Program-made: the position numbers and the translations under genes
Shown here: positions 10,633-18,634 of the stretch, piece by piece
How the letters are laid out: each line of letters begins with the position of its first letter
Position numbering within the stretch: position 1 is the stretch's first letter
NCBI RefSeq assembly: GCF_002305875.1
Contig: NZ_CP022098.1
Coordinates: 3,534,001-3,598,000, forward strand
Direction: 5' to 3'
DNA from: Cystobacter fuscus
GTDB taxonomy: Bacteria > Myxococcota > Myxococcia > Myxococcales > Myxococcaceae
Length of the DNA: 64,000 nt
Notes under the pieces: model-generated
The model's input: the letters and a program-made list of their open reading frames with translations, nothing else
What the model was told of the DNA's origin: nothing
Database searches by the model: none

Positions 10633-10788
10633 CTACTTATGGCCAGACGTCCAGGAGCAGCTCTTGCTTTTGCTCTTACTCTTGCTGGTCCCGCAGGAGT
10701 CGTGCGACTTTCCTCCCGCCTTGAACTCGAGGACGCGGTCCATCTGCTCTTCGGTCAGCTCATTGATGATGGTCGAAAGGTTCAGCAT
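10633..10788 (-). CDS. RiPP-like precursor peptide: Gly-Gly leader and Cys-(Ser-Lys) repeat core
   Basis: A 51-residue peptide beginning MLNLSTIINELTEEQMDR. The leader is acidic and helical and ends in Ala-Gly-Gly (24-26), the cleavage signal of C39 exporters. The predicted core (27-51) has 25 residues, with Cys32 and Cys44 flanking Gly-Thr and four Ser-Lys pairs; it holds nine Ser, two Thr and one Trp and ends in Gly-His-Lys. ATG 10788 is preceded by GGAGAG with a 6-base spacer; a longer open frame to 11046 lacks such a signal. It is the first gene of an operon with a kinase, C39-ABC exporter and HlyD protein. I recognise no named family. The product could be a phosphopeptide, a disulfide loop, or both. 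Confidence 0.8.
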   Translation of the reverse strand: MLNLSTIINELTEEQMDRVLEFKAGGKSHDSCGTSKSKSKSKSCSWTSGHK

Positions 10789-11166
10789 TGGAGTCTCTCC
10801 AGGAAAGAGATTGATGGTGAATGTTGCAGATGCTGATGCCGTAGCGCACCGCCCCCGATGCGACCCGCTCCGAATCGCATCGTGAAAGGACGCTAGCAGC
10901 AACCCACTCGAGGCAGAACTGCCCTCGCGGCTGGCCTTGACGGCGCATAGCATACAGAGGTTGTTCATCCACCTCGTGCCGCGTCGCGCCGTCGAAGGGG
11001 GCCTCGCGGTGACGAATGGGCAGCGCAACACTCCAAATCCATACACATCTACCGCTGTGCGCCAGGCCGGTGGAGAGGCCGTGCCGCCCCAGGGGGTACA
11101 TGCCCAGCCCGGGCGGCCCCTCCAGGATGAGGGCCGCGGGGGCGTGCGCTCCTGGAGCCGCGCTGG
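10789..11166. other. 378-base region upstream of the precursor gene
   Basis: It lies between the 3' end of the TPR gene and the precursor start, both on the minus strand, so it should hold the TPR terminator (listed) and the operon promoter. I found no convincing -35/-10 pair. The ribosome site GGAGAG of the precursor could fold into a tiny hairpin with CTCC. Open frames here overlap one another without start signals. Confidence 0.6.
11113..11137 (-). terminator. Hairpin after the TPR gene
   Basis: Perfect 7-base arms GCGGCCC (11113-11119) and GGGCCGC (11131-11137) with an 11-base loop, 30 bases past the TPR stop on the minus strand. It probably ends that transcript before the RiPP operon. 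Confidence 0.45.
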
Positions 11167-12357
11167 CTACTTGCTCTTGGAGCTCTTCACCTTCCAGAGG
11201 GAGGGGCGCGGCGCGCCGTTCCCCAGCAGCGCCTGCGCCGCGGGCAGGAAGGGGTGCTGCGCGGGAAGGTTGTCGACGAGCCGCCGTGCCAGCTCCTGTG
11301 CCTTCTCCTTCTGCTTGTCCTTGGCGTAGGAGATGGCCAGGTTCAACACGGGCTCGGGCTCCTGGGGCGCGCAGTCGTGCGCCTGCTCCAGCGCCTTGAT
11401 GGCACGAGACAACGCGTCCGGGCCTTTCTGGCGCAAGAGGAACAGGGCCATATTGTTGTGGGCCACCCAGTCCTTGGGGTCCAGCGCCAGGGCCTCCTCA
11501 TAGGCGCGCAGGGCCCCGGCGAAGTCCGGCGACTTCTGTCGCTCGCACGCCTCGGCCTCCAGCAGCTTGAGCCACACGGTGGCGCGCATGCCCCGCTTGT
11601 ACGCCGCGTTCATCAACTCGAGCGCCTCGCGCGTACGCAGACCCTTCACCATCTCGGAGGCCTGCTCGAAGACGGCCCGCTGCTCTCGCGCCTCCGGCGT
11701 GTCCTTCGCGGACGGCGCCGAGGTGAGGGACTGGAGCGCGTCACGCAGCAGCTTGGAGCCGGGCACCTGCTTCAGACCCAGCTCCAGCACGCGCCGGGCC
11801 GAGCGCCGCTTGCCCCGTCCCGATGCCAGGTAGGCCACGGCATGGTAGCCCCGCTCGTCCTTGGGGTTGAGCCGCAGGCCCCGGATGAAGTGGTACCCCG
11901 CCTCCACCTGGTTGCCGTACAACATGTAGGCCCGTCCCAGCTCGTAGCGGATGTCGGGGTGCGTGGGGGCGAGCTGCATGGCGTCATCGAGCGCGGCGCA
12001 CGCCTTGAGCGGCTCGCCCAGGGCGCACAGCGCGATGCCCAGGCCATACAACGCCTCGACCCGGGGCGTGGGCGTCTCGACGAGCGGGCGGTAGAACTCC
12101 CACGCCTTGTTCCATTGCTGGCGCCGCATGGCCAGGGTCGCTCGCGCCAGGAGCACTTCCGGATCGTTGCTCTTGCCGGAGGGGTCCGCGCGCGTCAGCC
12201 ATTGCTCGGCCTTCTCGTTCTCTCCAGAAGACACGGCCACCCGGGCGAGCGCGATGAGGGCTTCGGTATCTCCTGGCTTCTGGGCCAGACGCTTCGTGGC
12301 CTGCTCCGAGGCCTCCTTGAAACGGCCCGCCGCCAGCAATTGATTGAGGGACTCCAT
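11167..12357 (-). CDS. Tetratricopeptide-repeat protein (larger of two paralogues)
   Basis: A 396-residue, signal-less protein made of helical TPR units throughout. Recognisable repeats begin near residues 10, 45, 85 (YGLGIALCALGEPLKA), 120 (YELGRAYMLYGNQVEA), 155, 245, 290 (AHNNMALFLLRQ) and 330. TPRs bind other proteins; the partner is unknown. ATG 12357 follows GGAGAAG. Its first 220 residues match the TPR protein at 35604-36260 in order and phrasing (LLAAG, EALYGLG, ELGRxxM, LELGL), so they are paralogues. It follows the DUF3626-like gene by 128 bases on the same strand and may act with it. Confidence 0.88.
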   Translation of the reverse strand: MESLNQLLAAGRFKEASEQATKRLAQKPGDTEALIALARVAVSSGENEKAEQWLTRADPSGKSNDPEVLLARATLAMRRQQWNKAWEFYRPLVETPTPRVEALYGLGIALCALGEPLKACAALDDAMQLAPTHPDIRYELGRAYMLYGNQVEAGYHFIRGLRLNPKDERGYHAVAYLASGRGKRRSARRVLELGLKQVPGSKLLRDALQSLTSAPSAKDTPEAREQRAVFEQASEMVKGLRTREALELMNAAYKRGMRATVWLKLLEAEACERQKSPDFAGALRAYEEALALDPKDWVAHNNMALFLLRQKGPDALSRAIKALEQAHDCAPQEPEPVLNLAISYAKDKQKEKAQELARRLVDNLPAQHPFLPAAQALLGNGAPRPSLWKVKSSKSK

Positions 12358-12485
12358 GATTTGTCTTCTCCTCGCGGATCAATCGACCGGCGCCAGGCAC
12401 CGGGATCCAAACCCATACTTGAGAAACTCGAGAACAGAGGACTTCGCGGGGGAGCCGAGGGGGCCAGCCCCCACGAAGTGCTTCC

Positions 12486-13385
12486 TCAGCGGTAATAACC
12501 CTCGTGGCGGTCGTAACCTCCGTCACCCCCGTAGGAGCGGCGCCTCTCTCCACTATCGTCAACCCAGTAGAGCTTCGTGTCGTGGTTGTCGCGGAAGCGG
12601 CGTGCCTGTGTCCCGACGTCGGTGTCGCGGTGCCTGCTGTGGACGTTCAGGCTGTCGACGTCCTCGTCGTAGCGTACCCTTCCGTGGTACTGCACCTCGA
12701 CGTAATCGCCATGCGGATCCGCGGGGCTGGAGGGGCGCCTGCCCATCACATTGTCGAAGGTGTGATTGGTGGTCCTGTAGAGCACGTGGTCGTTGTGGTT
12801 GCGCGTCCCCAGGTCATCTCTCCGGTTGGCACGCGCCGAGTCGAAATAGCTATACGTGGCCCGGTCGTGGGTTTCCGGCCTGACTCTCAGGTGGGCGTCG
12901 CCGGCGAAGGGCGCCACGCCATGGGGACTGTCGGTCATGTTGAGCGCGCCGTACGAGGGGTGGGCGTAGGCCGGAACCCCGCGGTAGTGGTTGTCGTACA
13001 GCGAGTTCTCGACGGTCTGGCGTTGGGCCTGGCCAAGCTGCGCCCCGCTGAGATTGGTCTCGAACATGTTGCGGTGGTAGTCGTCATCGGCCATCGCCTC
13101 CATCACCGAGGTGCCGTCGTCCAGCCGCATCGCGGGGTTGAAGTTGATGGTGCTATGCGTCTCGGCCATCCGCCTCCGTCCCGCATCCACCTCCGCCCTG
13201 GAATACCCGCGACTTTCCCCCCGCGCGTACAGCGCCTCGGTGTGTCGGTCTGACTGGTACGCGGCATTCTCCTCGGCCTCGTTGAGGAACTGCCGCTGGT
13301 GCGTACTCGTCGGCCTGCCCATGGAGTAGTGATGATCTCGCTGGGTGAACATGTTGGGGCGTGGATATCGGTCAATGGGCGGCAT
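12486..13385 (-). CDS. DUF3626-like protein, possibly ADP-ribosyltransferase-related
   Basis: A 299-residue His/Arg/Asp-rich soluble protein. The centre and C-terminal half resemble DUF3626 by memory of the family: PAYAHPSYGALN, then SPHGVAPFAGDAHLRVRPE, then a YVEVQYHGRV segment about 55 residues later. An Arg-containing strand followed by an E-x-Q motif before a short strand recalls ADP-ribosyltransferase folds, but this is inference. The N-terminal 140 residues are unfamiliar. The C-terminus ends in a Gly/Tyr/Arg tail. ATG 13385 follows GGGAG at good spacing. There is no signal peptide. It may be an effector or toxin paired with the adjacent TPR protein; neither role is proven. Confidence 0.7.
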   Translation of the reverse strand: MPPIDRYPRPNMFTQRDHHYSMGRPTSTHQRQFLNEAEENAAYQSDRHTEALYARGESRGYSRAEVDAGRRRMAETHSTINFNPAMRLDDGTSVMEAMADDDYHRNMFETNLSGAQLGQAQRQTVENSLYDNHYRGVPAYAHPSYGALNMTDSPHGVAPFAGDAHLRVRPETHDRATYSYFDSARANRRDDLGTRNHNDHVLYRTTNHTFDNVMGRRPSSPADPHGDYVEVQYHGRVRYDEDVDSLNVHSRHRDTDVGTQARRFRDNHDTKLYWVDDSGERRRSYGGDGGYDRHEGYYR

Positions 13386-13470
13386 GGTCAGGACTCCCGC
13401 GCGACGTTGATGACTCGATTCAATTTATCCCCGGAGCCACCTCATTCCAAGCCGTCCTGACGAGAAAATT

Positions 13471-13499
13471 ATTTTTTCCAGGAATTGGGAGTTTCTCAA
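13471..13499 (-). promoter_or_regulatory. Candidate sigma-70-like promoter for the DUF3626-like gene
   Basis: Read on the minus strand, TTGAGA (13494-13499) and AAAAAT (13471-13476) are spaced by 17 bases inside an A/T-rich pocket, 86 bases upstream of the start. The match to consensus is 5/6 and 4/6. Confidence 0.35.
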
Positions 13500-13592
13500 G
13501 AAATGGGATGGCAGGAGGCCGTGGGTCTCTGGCCCGCGTGACGTAGGGTGGTGACGAGGCTGGCGATGCCGGCCCCTTCTCCGGTGGCGCCA

Positions 13593-14495
13593 TTACGGCA
13601 GGGCTGAGGGAACGTCTGGTGTACAGACGGTGGGGCCACCCGGAGGGCCCGTGCACTTGAATCCCTCGTCACACTCCGCGCGGCCATCGGGTGAACATCG
13701 CGCGAGGCATCGGTTGTCTTCACAGACACTTCCCTCGGGGCACGGAGGCGTTGCCTTGAGGCCACAGGTCTGGGTGCACTGCATCCACACCTCCCGCGCG
13801 GGTTGGGGGTAGGCACTCACCGAGCAGTGCTGGCCGGGACCACAGGGCTCGGATCGACAGTTCCTTCCGTGGACCTTCGCGCAGATGGAGCGCTTTCCTC
13901 CCACGCCAATACACCTCTGCCCCTCGGGGCAGGCACGTCCCTCGCAAGTGGGCTGGCACGCCGCGCCCTCGCGGGCCTCTTCACAAAAGAAGCCCTCGGG
14001 GCAGGTGGAGGGGTTGTCTGGCTCGCAAGGACGGCCACACCGGGTATGGCAGAGCAGCCCCCGCTCACAGCCCAGTTCCGGATCTCGCGACCAGGAAGAG
14101 CACAGCTCTCCTTCCTGCCTTCGGCCTACCACCGAGCAGACCCGGATTCCCTCCTGCCGGTCGCGCACGGGGTATGTCTGGCAGGAGGAGCCCTCCGGAC
14201 AGTGGTTGTCCGTGACGCAGCGGCTGTCCACGCAGTAGCTGGACTCCAGCGTCGGGGTGGAGAAGCAGCGCAGTCGGGGATCGCAATCGCCGTGGGTGCG
14301 GCACTCGCGGCCATAGGTCAGGGTACTTTCCCGCTCCGCGGGCGGGAGCATGGGAACGAGCGCGAGCGTGGATGTTCTCGATGCGCGCGAGGAATAGCTT
14401 CCGGGCAGCGAAGAGAAAAGCCACAGCAGAGGCAGTGGCAGGAGCATGCCACCGAGGACCGCGAGCCAGGTCCGGATACCTCCGTCTCCCAACAT
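13593..14495 (-). CDS. Membrane-anchored cysteine-rich protein
   Basis: A 300-residue protein. One N-terminal membrane helix (about 10-28, LAVLGGMLLPLPLLWL) anchors a long extracytoplasmic part with more than 30 cysteines. The cysteines occur in recurring patterns such as C-P-E-G-x-x-C, D-P-R-L-R-C and D-x-R-C, resembling the Dickkopf/EGF-like repeats common in myxobacterial surface proteins. All cysteines would be in disulfides outside the cytoplasm. ATG 14495 lies one base after the stop of the small lipoprotein gene upstream, so the two are translated together. The function is unknown; binding or structural roles are likely. Confidence 0.8.
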   Translation of the reverse strand: MLGDGGIRTWLAVLGGMLLPLPLLWLFSSLPGSYSSRASRTSTLALVPMLPPAERESTLTYGRECRTHGDCDPRLRCFSTPTLESSYCVDSRCVTDNHCPEGSSCQTYPVRDRQEGIRVCSVVGRRQEGELCSSWSRDPELGCERGLLCHTRCGRPCEPDNPSTCPEGFFCEEAREGAACQPTCEGRACPEGQRCIGVGGKRSICAKVHGRNCRSEPCGPGQHCSVSAYPQPAREVWMQCTQTCGLKATPPCPEGSVCEDNRCLARCSPDGRAECDEGFKCTGPPGGPTVCTPDVPSALP

Positions 14496-14496
14496 G

Positions 14497-14736
14497 CTAG
14501 GGCCCACACTCGGGATGGCAGGCGTCTGGCTTGTCCCAATCCTCGTCGTCACTGCATTCCTTCACCCATTCGTTCTGGGAGAAAATGCAATAGGGAGGGC
14601 GTTGCCGCCCCCTCCACGCGGCCTCGACGTCTTTTGCCAACGCCCTGTCGATACGGCTACCCTTCCGCCACGTTTCCGGACAGGCCGTGCATAGGGCGAG
14701 CAGCAGTAACAGAGACATCAGCGGCCGACGTATCAT
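14497..14736 (-). CDS. Small lipoprotein, partner of the Cys-rich protein
   Basis: A 79-residue protein with a classic lipoprotein signal: MIRRP start, hydrophobic run of leucines and lipobox ALCTAC, giving a lipidated cysteine at about residue 19. The mature part of 60 residues is charged and carries three further cysteines (PPYCIF, KECSD, DACHPEC). Its stop is one base from the start of the Cys-rich membrane protein, which points to a common complex or pathway. No family is recognised. Confidence 0.7.
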   Translation of the reverse strand: MIRRPLMSLLLLLALCTACPETWRKGSRIDRALAKDVEAAWRGRQRPPYCIFSQNEWVKECSDDEDWDKPDACHPECGP

Positions 14737-14820
14737 CGCGAACCCCCCCTCGGGACTATGACTCTAGGCGGAGTGGGGGCCCTATGTAAGGGGGAGGGCT
14801 GGTGCAAAGGGATGGAGAAG

Positions 14821-15024
14821 TGAGCCTGCCCCGGTTTTGTGGACACACCTCATGAGTCGGCTACACGGGAGGTAGTGTTCATGGAGCGAAGGAAGAGGCG
14901 GAGTTTCACCCCGGAGTTCAGGGCCGATGCGGTCCGGCTGGTGCGCGAGGGCAGCAAGAGCCTGCCCCAGGTGGCCAAGGACCTGGACCTCACCGAGGCG
15001 GACCAGCGGGGCTGGGTGCGGTCC
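14821..15024 (+). mobile_element. Remnant of an IS3-family insertion sequence (left end and start of orfA)
   Basis: From about 14821 the sequence looks like an IS3-family left end (TGAGCCTGCCCCGG followed by TTTTGTGGACACACC). It leads into an OrfA start at 14881 with GGGAGGT ahead. The first roughly 48 codons encode an InsE-type helix-turn-helix (RRSFTPEFRADAVRLVREG, then LPQVAKDLDLT). Similarity stops after GWVR; no OrfB or right end is visible. The borders are estimates. Confidence 0.7.
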
Positions 15025-16083
15025 AGGACTCTCCTCGCGTCCTCGAAGGGCCTCGCTGATTCGGGGGCGGCGAGTTCCCCCGAGTCGTTGTACGCGCGCA
15101 TCTGCCCCGACACGGACGACTGCTTGACCCTGGTAGGAGGGACGGGATTGTCGTTCGGGCGGAAGGATCGGACGCTGATGGCCCTGTCGTTCGCGCTCGA
15201 TACCGTCTGGGAGAGCGTCGAGGTGGAGGTCGGCAAGATGTTGAATCCGGTAGCGCTCAAGGCGATGTTGACCTCGGCCGCGTTGACCGTGCTGCTCACG
15301 ATGACGCTGCCCGAGCCCGTCACCAAGGCCATCGCGGTGGCGTTGACGGCGGCGCTGGTGGCCTACCTCGGTGTGATTCCGGTCTGGGAGATGGGCCAAG
15401 GGTTCGTCCGGCTGTGGGAAGAGTCCGGGAAGGCGACGAGCGTCATCGAGTTGCAGGACATCGGGCAGCGGTTCGGACGGGTGTTGGGAACGAACGGCAC
15501 GCGCGTCCTGGTGTTGCTCGTCACGGCGGGGCTTGGTGGCAAGAGCGCGATGGCGGCCCAGGGCCCCAGGCTTCCCGGCTTCTCCCAGGCGGCCATCCGC
15601 GCGCGGGCCGAGGGGGGATTCCAGCTCGAGGCGGCACTGAATGGCGGGGTGGGCTCAATCTCGTTGCCTGCCGCTGGTGTGCTCGACGTCGCGCTCGCTC
15701 CTGGAGCGACCGCCGCCGTCGCGATGTACTCGAACGGTATGCCGGGTGACGCCGAGGGCCCGGTCCACCATATCTGCGCCAACAAGAACCTGGTTTCGGC
15801 TACTACGGGTGGGCCTTGGACGCCACGGTGCGAGAAGGTTTTCAAGAAGGCCGGGATGACGCTCGAAGATGTCGCGAACAAGGTGCGGCTCAAGGGGCAC
15901 GAGGGGCCTCACCCCGAGCGCTACCACAAGGAAGTGGTGGAGCGGCTAGAGCGATCCGTCGAGCGATGCCGGACGACCGAAACCTGTCGGGCCAGTTTGA
16001 TGGAGGAGCTTGCGAAGGTCGCCGATGAGCTGCTGATGGCGGACTCTCCGTTGCGGCGCCTCATTGTGAAGGGGGAGTGGTGA
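14881..16083 (+). CDS. SitA-like polymorphic toxin with AHH-type nuclease end, N-terminus replaced by IS3 OrfA fragment
   Basis: A 400-residue fused protein. Residues 1-48 are an IS3 OrfA N-terminus. From about residue 65 the sequence follows myxobacterial SitA5-type toxins: DTDDCL, two hydrophobic helices around LLTMTLPEPVTK (about 120-165), an Ala/Gly-rich spacer, and a C-terminal domain with His296-His297 (VHHICANKN), GGPWTPR, KGHEGPHPERYH (His340, His344, His349). SitA proteins are lipoproteins passed to neighbouring cells by outer-membrane exchange. Here the signal peptide and about 150 N-terminal residues are gone, so delivery is probably lost. The immunity gene follows one base later. 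Alternative start 14839 lacks a ribosome site. Confidence 0.85.
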   Translation: MERRKRRSFTPEFRADAVRLVREGSKSLPQVAKDLDLTEADQRGWVRSRTLLASSKGLADSGAASSPESLYARICPDTDDCLTLVGGTGLSFGRKDRTLMALSFALDTVWESVEVEVGKMLNPVALKAMLTSAALTVLLTMTLPEPVTKAIAVALTAALVAYLGVIPVWEMGQGFVRLWEESGKATSVIELQDIGQRFGRVLGTNGTRVLVLLVTAGLGGKSAMAAQGPRLPGFSQAAIRARAEGGFQLEAALNGGVGSISLPAAGVLDVALAPGATAAVAMYSNGMPGDAEGPVHHICANKNLVSATTGGPWTPRCEKVFKKAGMTLEDVANKVRLKGHEGPHPERYHKEVVERLERSVERCRTTETCRASLMEELAKVADELLMADSPLRRLIVKGEW

Positions 16084-16084
16084 G

Positions 16085-16669
16085 GTGGAGCATCATTTCT
16101 ACTGGGTGAGACTTGGTGATGTGCCGCAATGGCTGCTCGAGACGCCGACACGGGATTCGGGTGAGGCGTTTGATGAGCCTTGGATGTTCGCTGATGGTCG
16201 TGTGCTTGAAGAACCGGGGCGGATGAAGGCCCAGATTTCTACCCCAGGCGAGAAGCGCGCGTTCGTGTTCTCTGTAATAGAAAAGGCCCCCATTGCCAGC
16301 CAAGCCATCGCGAATGTCTTCAAAACACTGGCTCCCGATGAGGTCCAGCTTCTTCCGGTGTCGATAGAGGGGGAGTCCGAACGGTACTTCGTCGTGAACG
16401 CAACCAAGGTGGTTGATTGCATAGATGAGGCAGGGTGCCGGGAGGTGCAGCACTACCCCGAGGGCTCCTTCACTGAGTACGCGGGTGAGTACCGTTGGAT
16501 CTACGGCTTGCGGATTGACCCCGCGAGGACGGAGGGCGAGCAGGTCTTCCGGCTGAAGAAGTTCAAGACAGCGTTCATCGTGTCGGAGGACATCAAGAAC
16601 GCACTCGAACGCGTTGGGAATCTGGGAGTGTCGTTCGAGCGCGTGACGGGACCTCACGAGCCGAGGTAG
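16085..16669 (+). CDS. imm11 (DUF1629)-like SitI immunity protein
   Basis: A 194-residue acidic cytoplasmic protein starting with GTG at 16085, one base after the toxin stop, with GGGGGAG ten bases upstream. It has the imm11 pattern: ERYFVVNATKVVDCID in the middle, then YGLRIDP, VFRLKKFKTAFIVSEDIKNAL and a closing GVSFERV strand. Proteins of this family neutralise the toxin encoded just before them. Retention of an intact immunity gene next to a broken toxin suggests protection against sister cells that still deliver the full toxin. Confidence 0.85.
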   Translation: MEHHFYWVRLGDVPQWLLETPTRDSGEAFDEPWMFADGRVLEEPGRMKAQISTPGEKRAFVFSVIEKAPIASQAIANVFKTLAPDEVQLLPVSIEGESERYFVVNATKVVDCIDEAGCREVQHYPEGSFTEYAGEYRWIYGLRIDPARTEGEQVFRLKKFKTAFIVSEDIKNALERVGNLGVSFERVTGPHEPR

Positions 16670-16735
16670 TCGCTGGGACGTGACCTATACCGATCCTCCG
16701 TTCGCGTCGTTGCTACCCCGGGCTGCTTGCTGAAG

Positions 16736-16757
16736 GGGGGCGGGGCGCCATGCCCCC
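16736..16757 (+). terminator. GC hairpin after the immunity gene
   Basis: GGGGGC (16736-16741) and GCCCCC (16752-16757) pair around a 10-base loop, 66 bases past the immunity gene stop. It is a plausible end for the toxin-immunity transcript and for the convergent beta-propeller gene. Confidence 0.4.
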
Positions 16758-16863
16758 ACGCGAGGAGCACGGCTCCACGGGCAAGCGTGTCACCGGAACG
16801 CATGGTCGAGGGGCATCCCGGGTGGACACGGGACACCCCGAGTCTTGAGGGCGTGCCGCCCCG

Positions 16864-18504
16864 TCAGGGCGCGGGCACGAACCGGTAGAGGGCGCTCTCG
16901 ATATCGGACGTCAGGTAGATGGTCCCCGAGCGGCCCACGGCGACCCCCGTGGGGAGGTAGCCTGGCGGCAGGCCCTCGCTCTCGGGCAGACCGATGCGCA
17001 GGCCTCTCGCGATCACGGTGGAGCGCCCCGTGGCTGGATCGATGCGCACCAGCTGCTTGCGGCCCACCTCGGCGACGATCAGCCAACCGTCCGGATGCCG
17101 GGCGATGCCCTCGGGAGCCTTGAGGCCCTTGGCCACCGTGCGCCTGGCGCCGTCCGACAGGCGCACCCGGGTCACCTTCCCCGAGCGCACCTCGGTGACG
17201 TACACCCCCGGCTCCTCCGCCTCCGTGTCGGCCGCGAGGCCCACCGGCCCCTCCAGGCCCTCGGCGAGCACCGTGGTCCCCGCGGGCTCGGCGGCATCCA
17301 CCCGCACGAGCCGGCCCGTGGAGGCCTCGGCGACGAGCAGCGTGCCATCGGGCAGCTCGAGCGCGCCCTGGACGCCATTGGTGTTGGGAATCGTCCGCAG
17401 GATGTCTCCCGTGGCCCGATCCAGCACCTGCACGCTGGCGAGATAGGCACTGCTGAGCACCACGTGCTTGGCGCCCAGGCTCACGTTCATCGGGAAGGTC
17501 ATCCGGGTGGAGAGGGCCCGGGTCGTCTGGGTAATCCTTCCATCACGCCCACCCACCCGGCGAAGGGCATACACATCCGCCACGTAGAGCTGCTCCTCCT
17601 CGTCATCCGGCGCGACGGCGAGGCCGGAGGGCACGCTCAAGCGCGCCTCGACCACGGGCCGGATGGAGCCATCGGCGGGATTCACCACGTGGATGTCATT
17701 GTCCACCATGTTGGACACGTACACCTGGTCATCGGGGCCCACCACCAGGTTGTCGAGCCCGGTGGGCAGCTTCGCGACGACCTGCTTGTCTCCCGTGGCC
17801 ACCCGGACGCGGACCAGCTCGCCCCGCGCCGAGTCGACCACGTAGAGGTTCTCGCGGCTGGAGTCGAAGTTGGCGGCGACCGGCATCGCGAAGCCCTCCG
17901 CCACGGTCTCGATGCTGCCCGTGTCCACGTCCACCCGGGCAATCTGCCCCTTGAGCAAGAGCGGGCCGTAGAGCTTGTCGTCCGGGCCGAACTCGAAGCC
18001 ATTGAGGAAGCCGGGCTGGGAGATGACCTGGCGAGGTGGCTTCTTCCCGCTCGGGTCCATCTCCCACAGCGCATCGGCCCGGCCGAGCTGGGTGACGTAG
18101 AACCTGCCATCACGGCGGAAGGCCAGCGAGTTGAGGCCCGGTAGATCCTTGGCGATGGCGCGTGTCGTTCCATCCGGGGTGCGCTTCATCAACTTGCCGG
18201 AGAAATAGCCGGTCCAGTAGATGGAGCCATCGGGCCCCAGGGTCACGTCATCCGCGCCGCCCAGCGGCGGTCCCACCAGGGTGGACACCGCGCCACTGCT
18301 CAAGTCGATGGAGTGGACCGTCTGGCCAAGCAGATTGCTGGCCAGCAGGTGTCCCTTGCCATCGAGGGCCATTCCATGGACGCCCTGGAAGGGAGAGCCG
18401 GCCACCACCACCTCCTGTCGATAGGCGGGAGGTGGCGCGGCCAGGGACGGGCTGCTCCCCAGCAACAGGGAGGCGAGCAGGGACTTGGAGGCGAAGCGAT
18501 GCAT
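16864..18504 (-). CDS. Secreted NHL/SMP-30-like beta-propeller protein
   Basis: A 546-residue protein with a Sec signal ([22 protein letters not shown]). About ten repeats of roughly 45 residues follow, with patterns such as [39 protein letters not shown] and [10 protein letters not shown], each starting a propeller blade of the NHL/gluconolactonase (SGL) kind. The conserved metal residues of gluconolactonase are not obvious, so binding rather than catalysis is as likely. ATG 18504 is chosen for AAGGAGA 7 bases upstream and the signal peptide; the open frame runs further back without support. The neighbour is a truncated TetR gene on the same strand. Confidence 0.85.
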   Translation of the reverse strand: MHRFASKSLLASLLLGSSPSLAAPPPAYRQEVVVAGSPFQGVHGMALDGKGHLLASNLLGQTVHSIDLSSGAVSTLVGPPLGGADDVTLGPDGSIYWTGYFSGKLMKRTPDGTTRAIAKDLPGLNSLAFRRDGRFYVTQLGRADALWEMDPSGKKPPRQVISQPGFLNGFEFGPDDKLYGPLLLKGQIARVDVDTGSIETVAEGFAMPVAANFDSSRENLYVVDSARGELVRVRVATGDKQVVAKLPTGLDNLVVGPDDQVYVSNMVDNDIHVVNPADGSIRPVVEARLSVPSGLAVAPDDEEEQLYVADVYALRRVGGRDGRITQTTRALSTRMTFPMNVSLGAKHVVLSSAYLASVQVLDRATGDILRTIPNTNGVQGALELPDGTLLVAEASTGRLVRVDAAEPAGTTVLAEGLEGPVGLAADTEAEEPGVYVTEVRSGKVTRVRLSDGARRTVAKGLKAPEGIARHPDGWLIVAEVGRKQLVRIDPATGRSTVIARGLRIGLPESEGLPPGYLPTGVAVGRSGTIYLTSDIESALYRFVPAP

Positions 18505-18634
18505 GGGGGGTCTCCTTGTGGGGCTCAAACGCGTACGCGGAAGGGAAGGATTTGACTGGCTTATGTCCTGGCGGGGCGGTGGCGTGAAGCGGGAGCGTGC
18601 CGTCTCGTCTCGGTGGCTGGTGGTGCTCCTGCTT

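Noticed and set aside
10789-11101. Extending the precursor upstream in the same frame to 11046
   Set aside because: The added residues are unlike a leader peptide and have no ribosome site; the ATG at 10788 has GGAGAG at the right distance.
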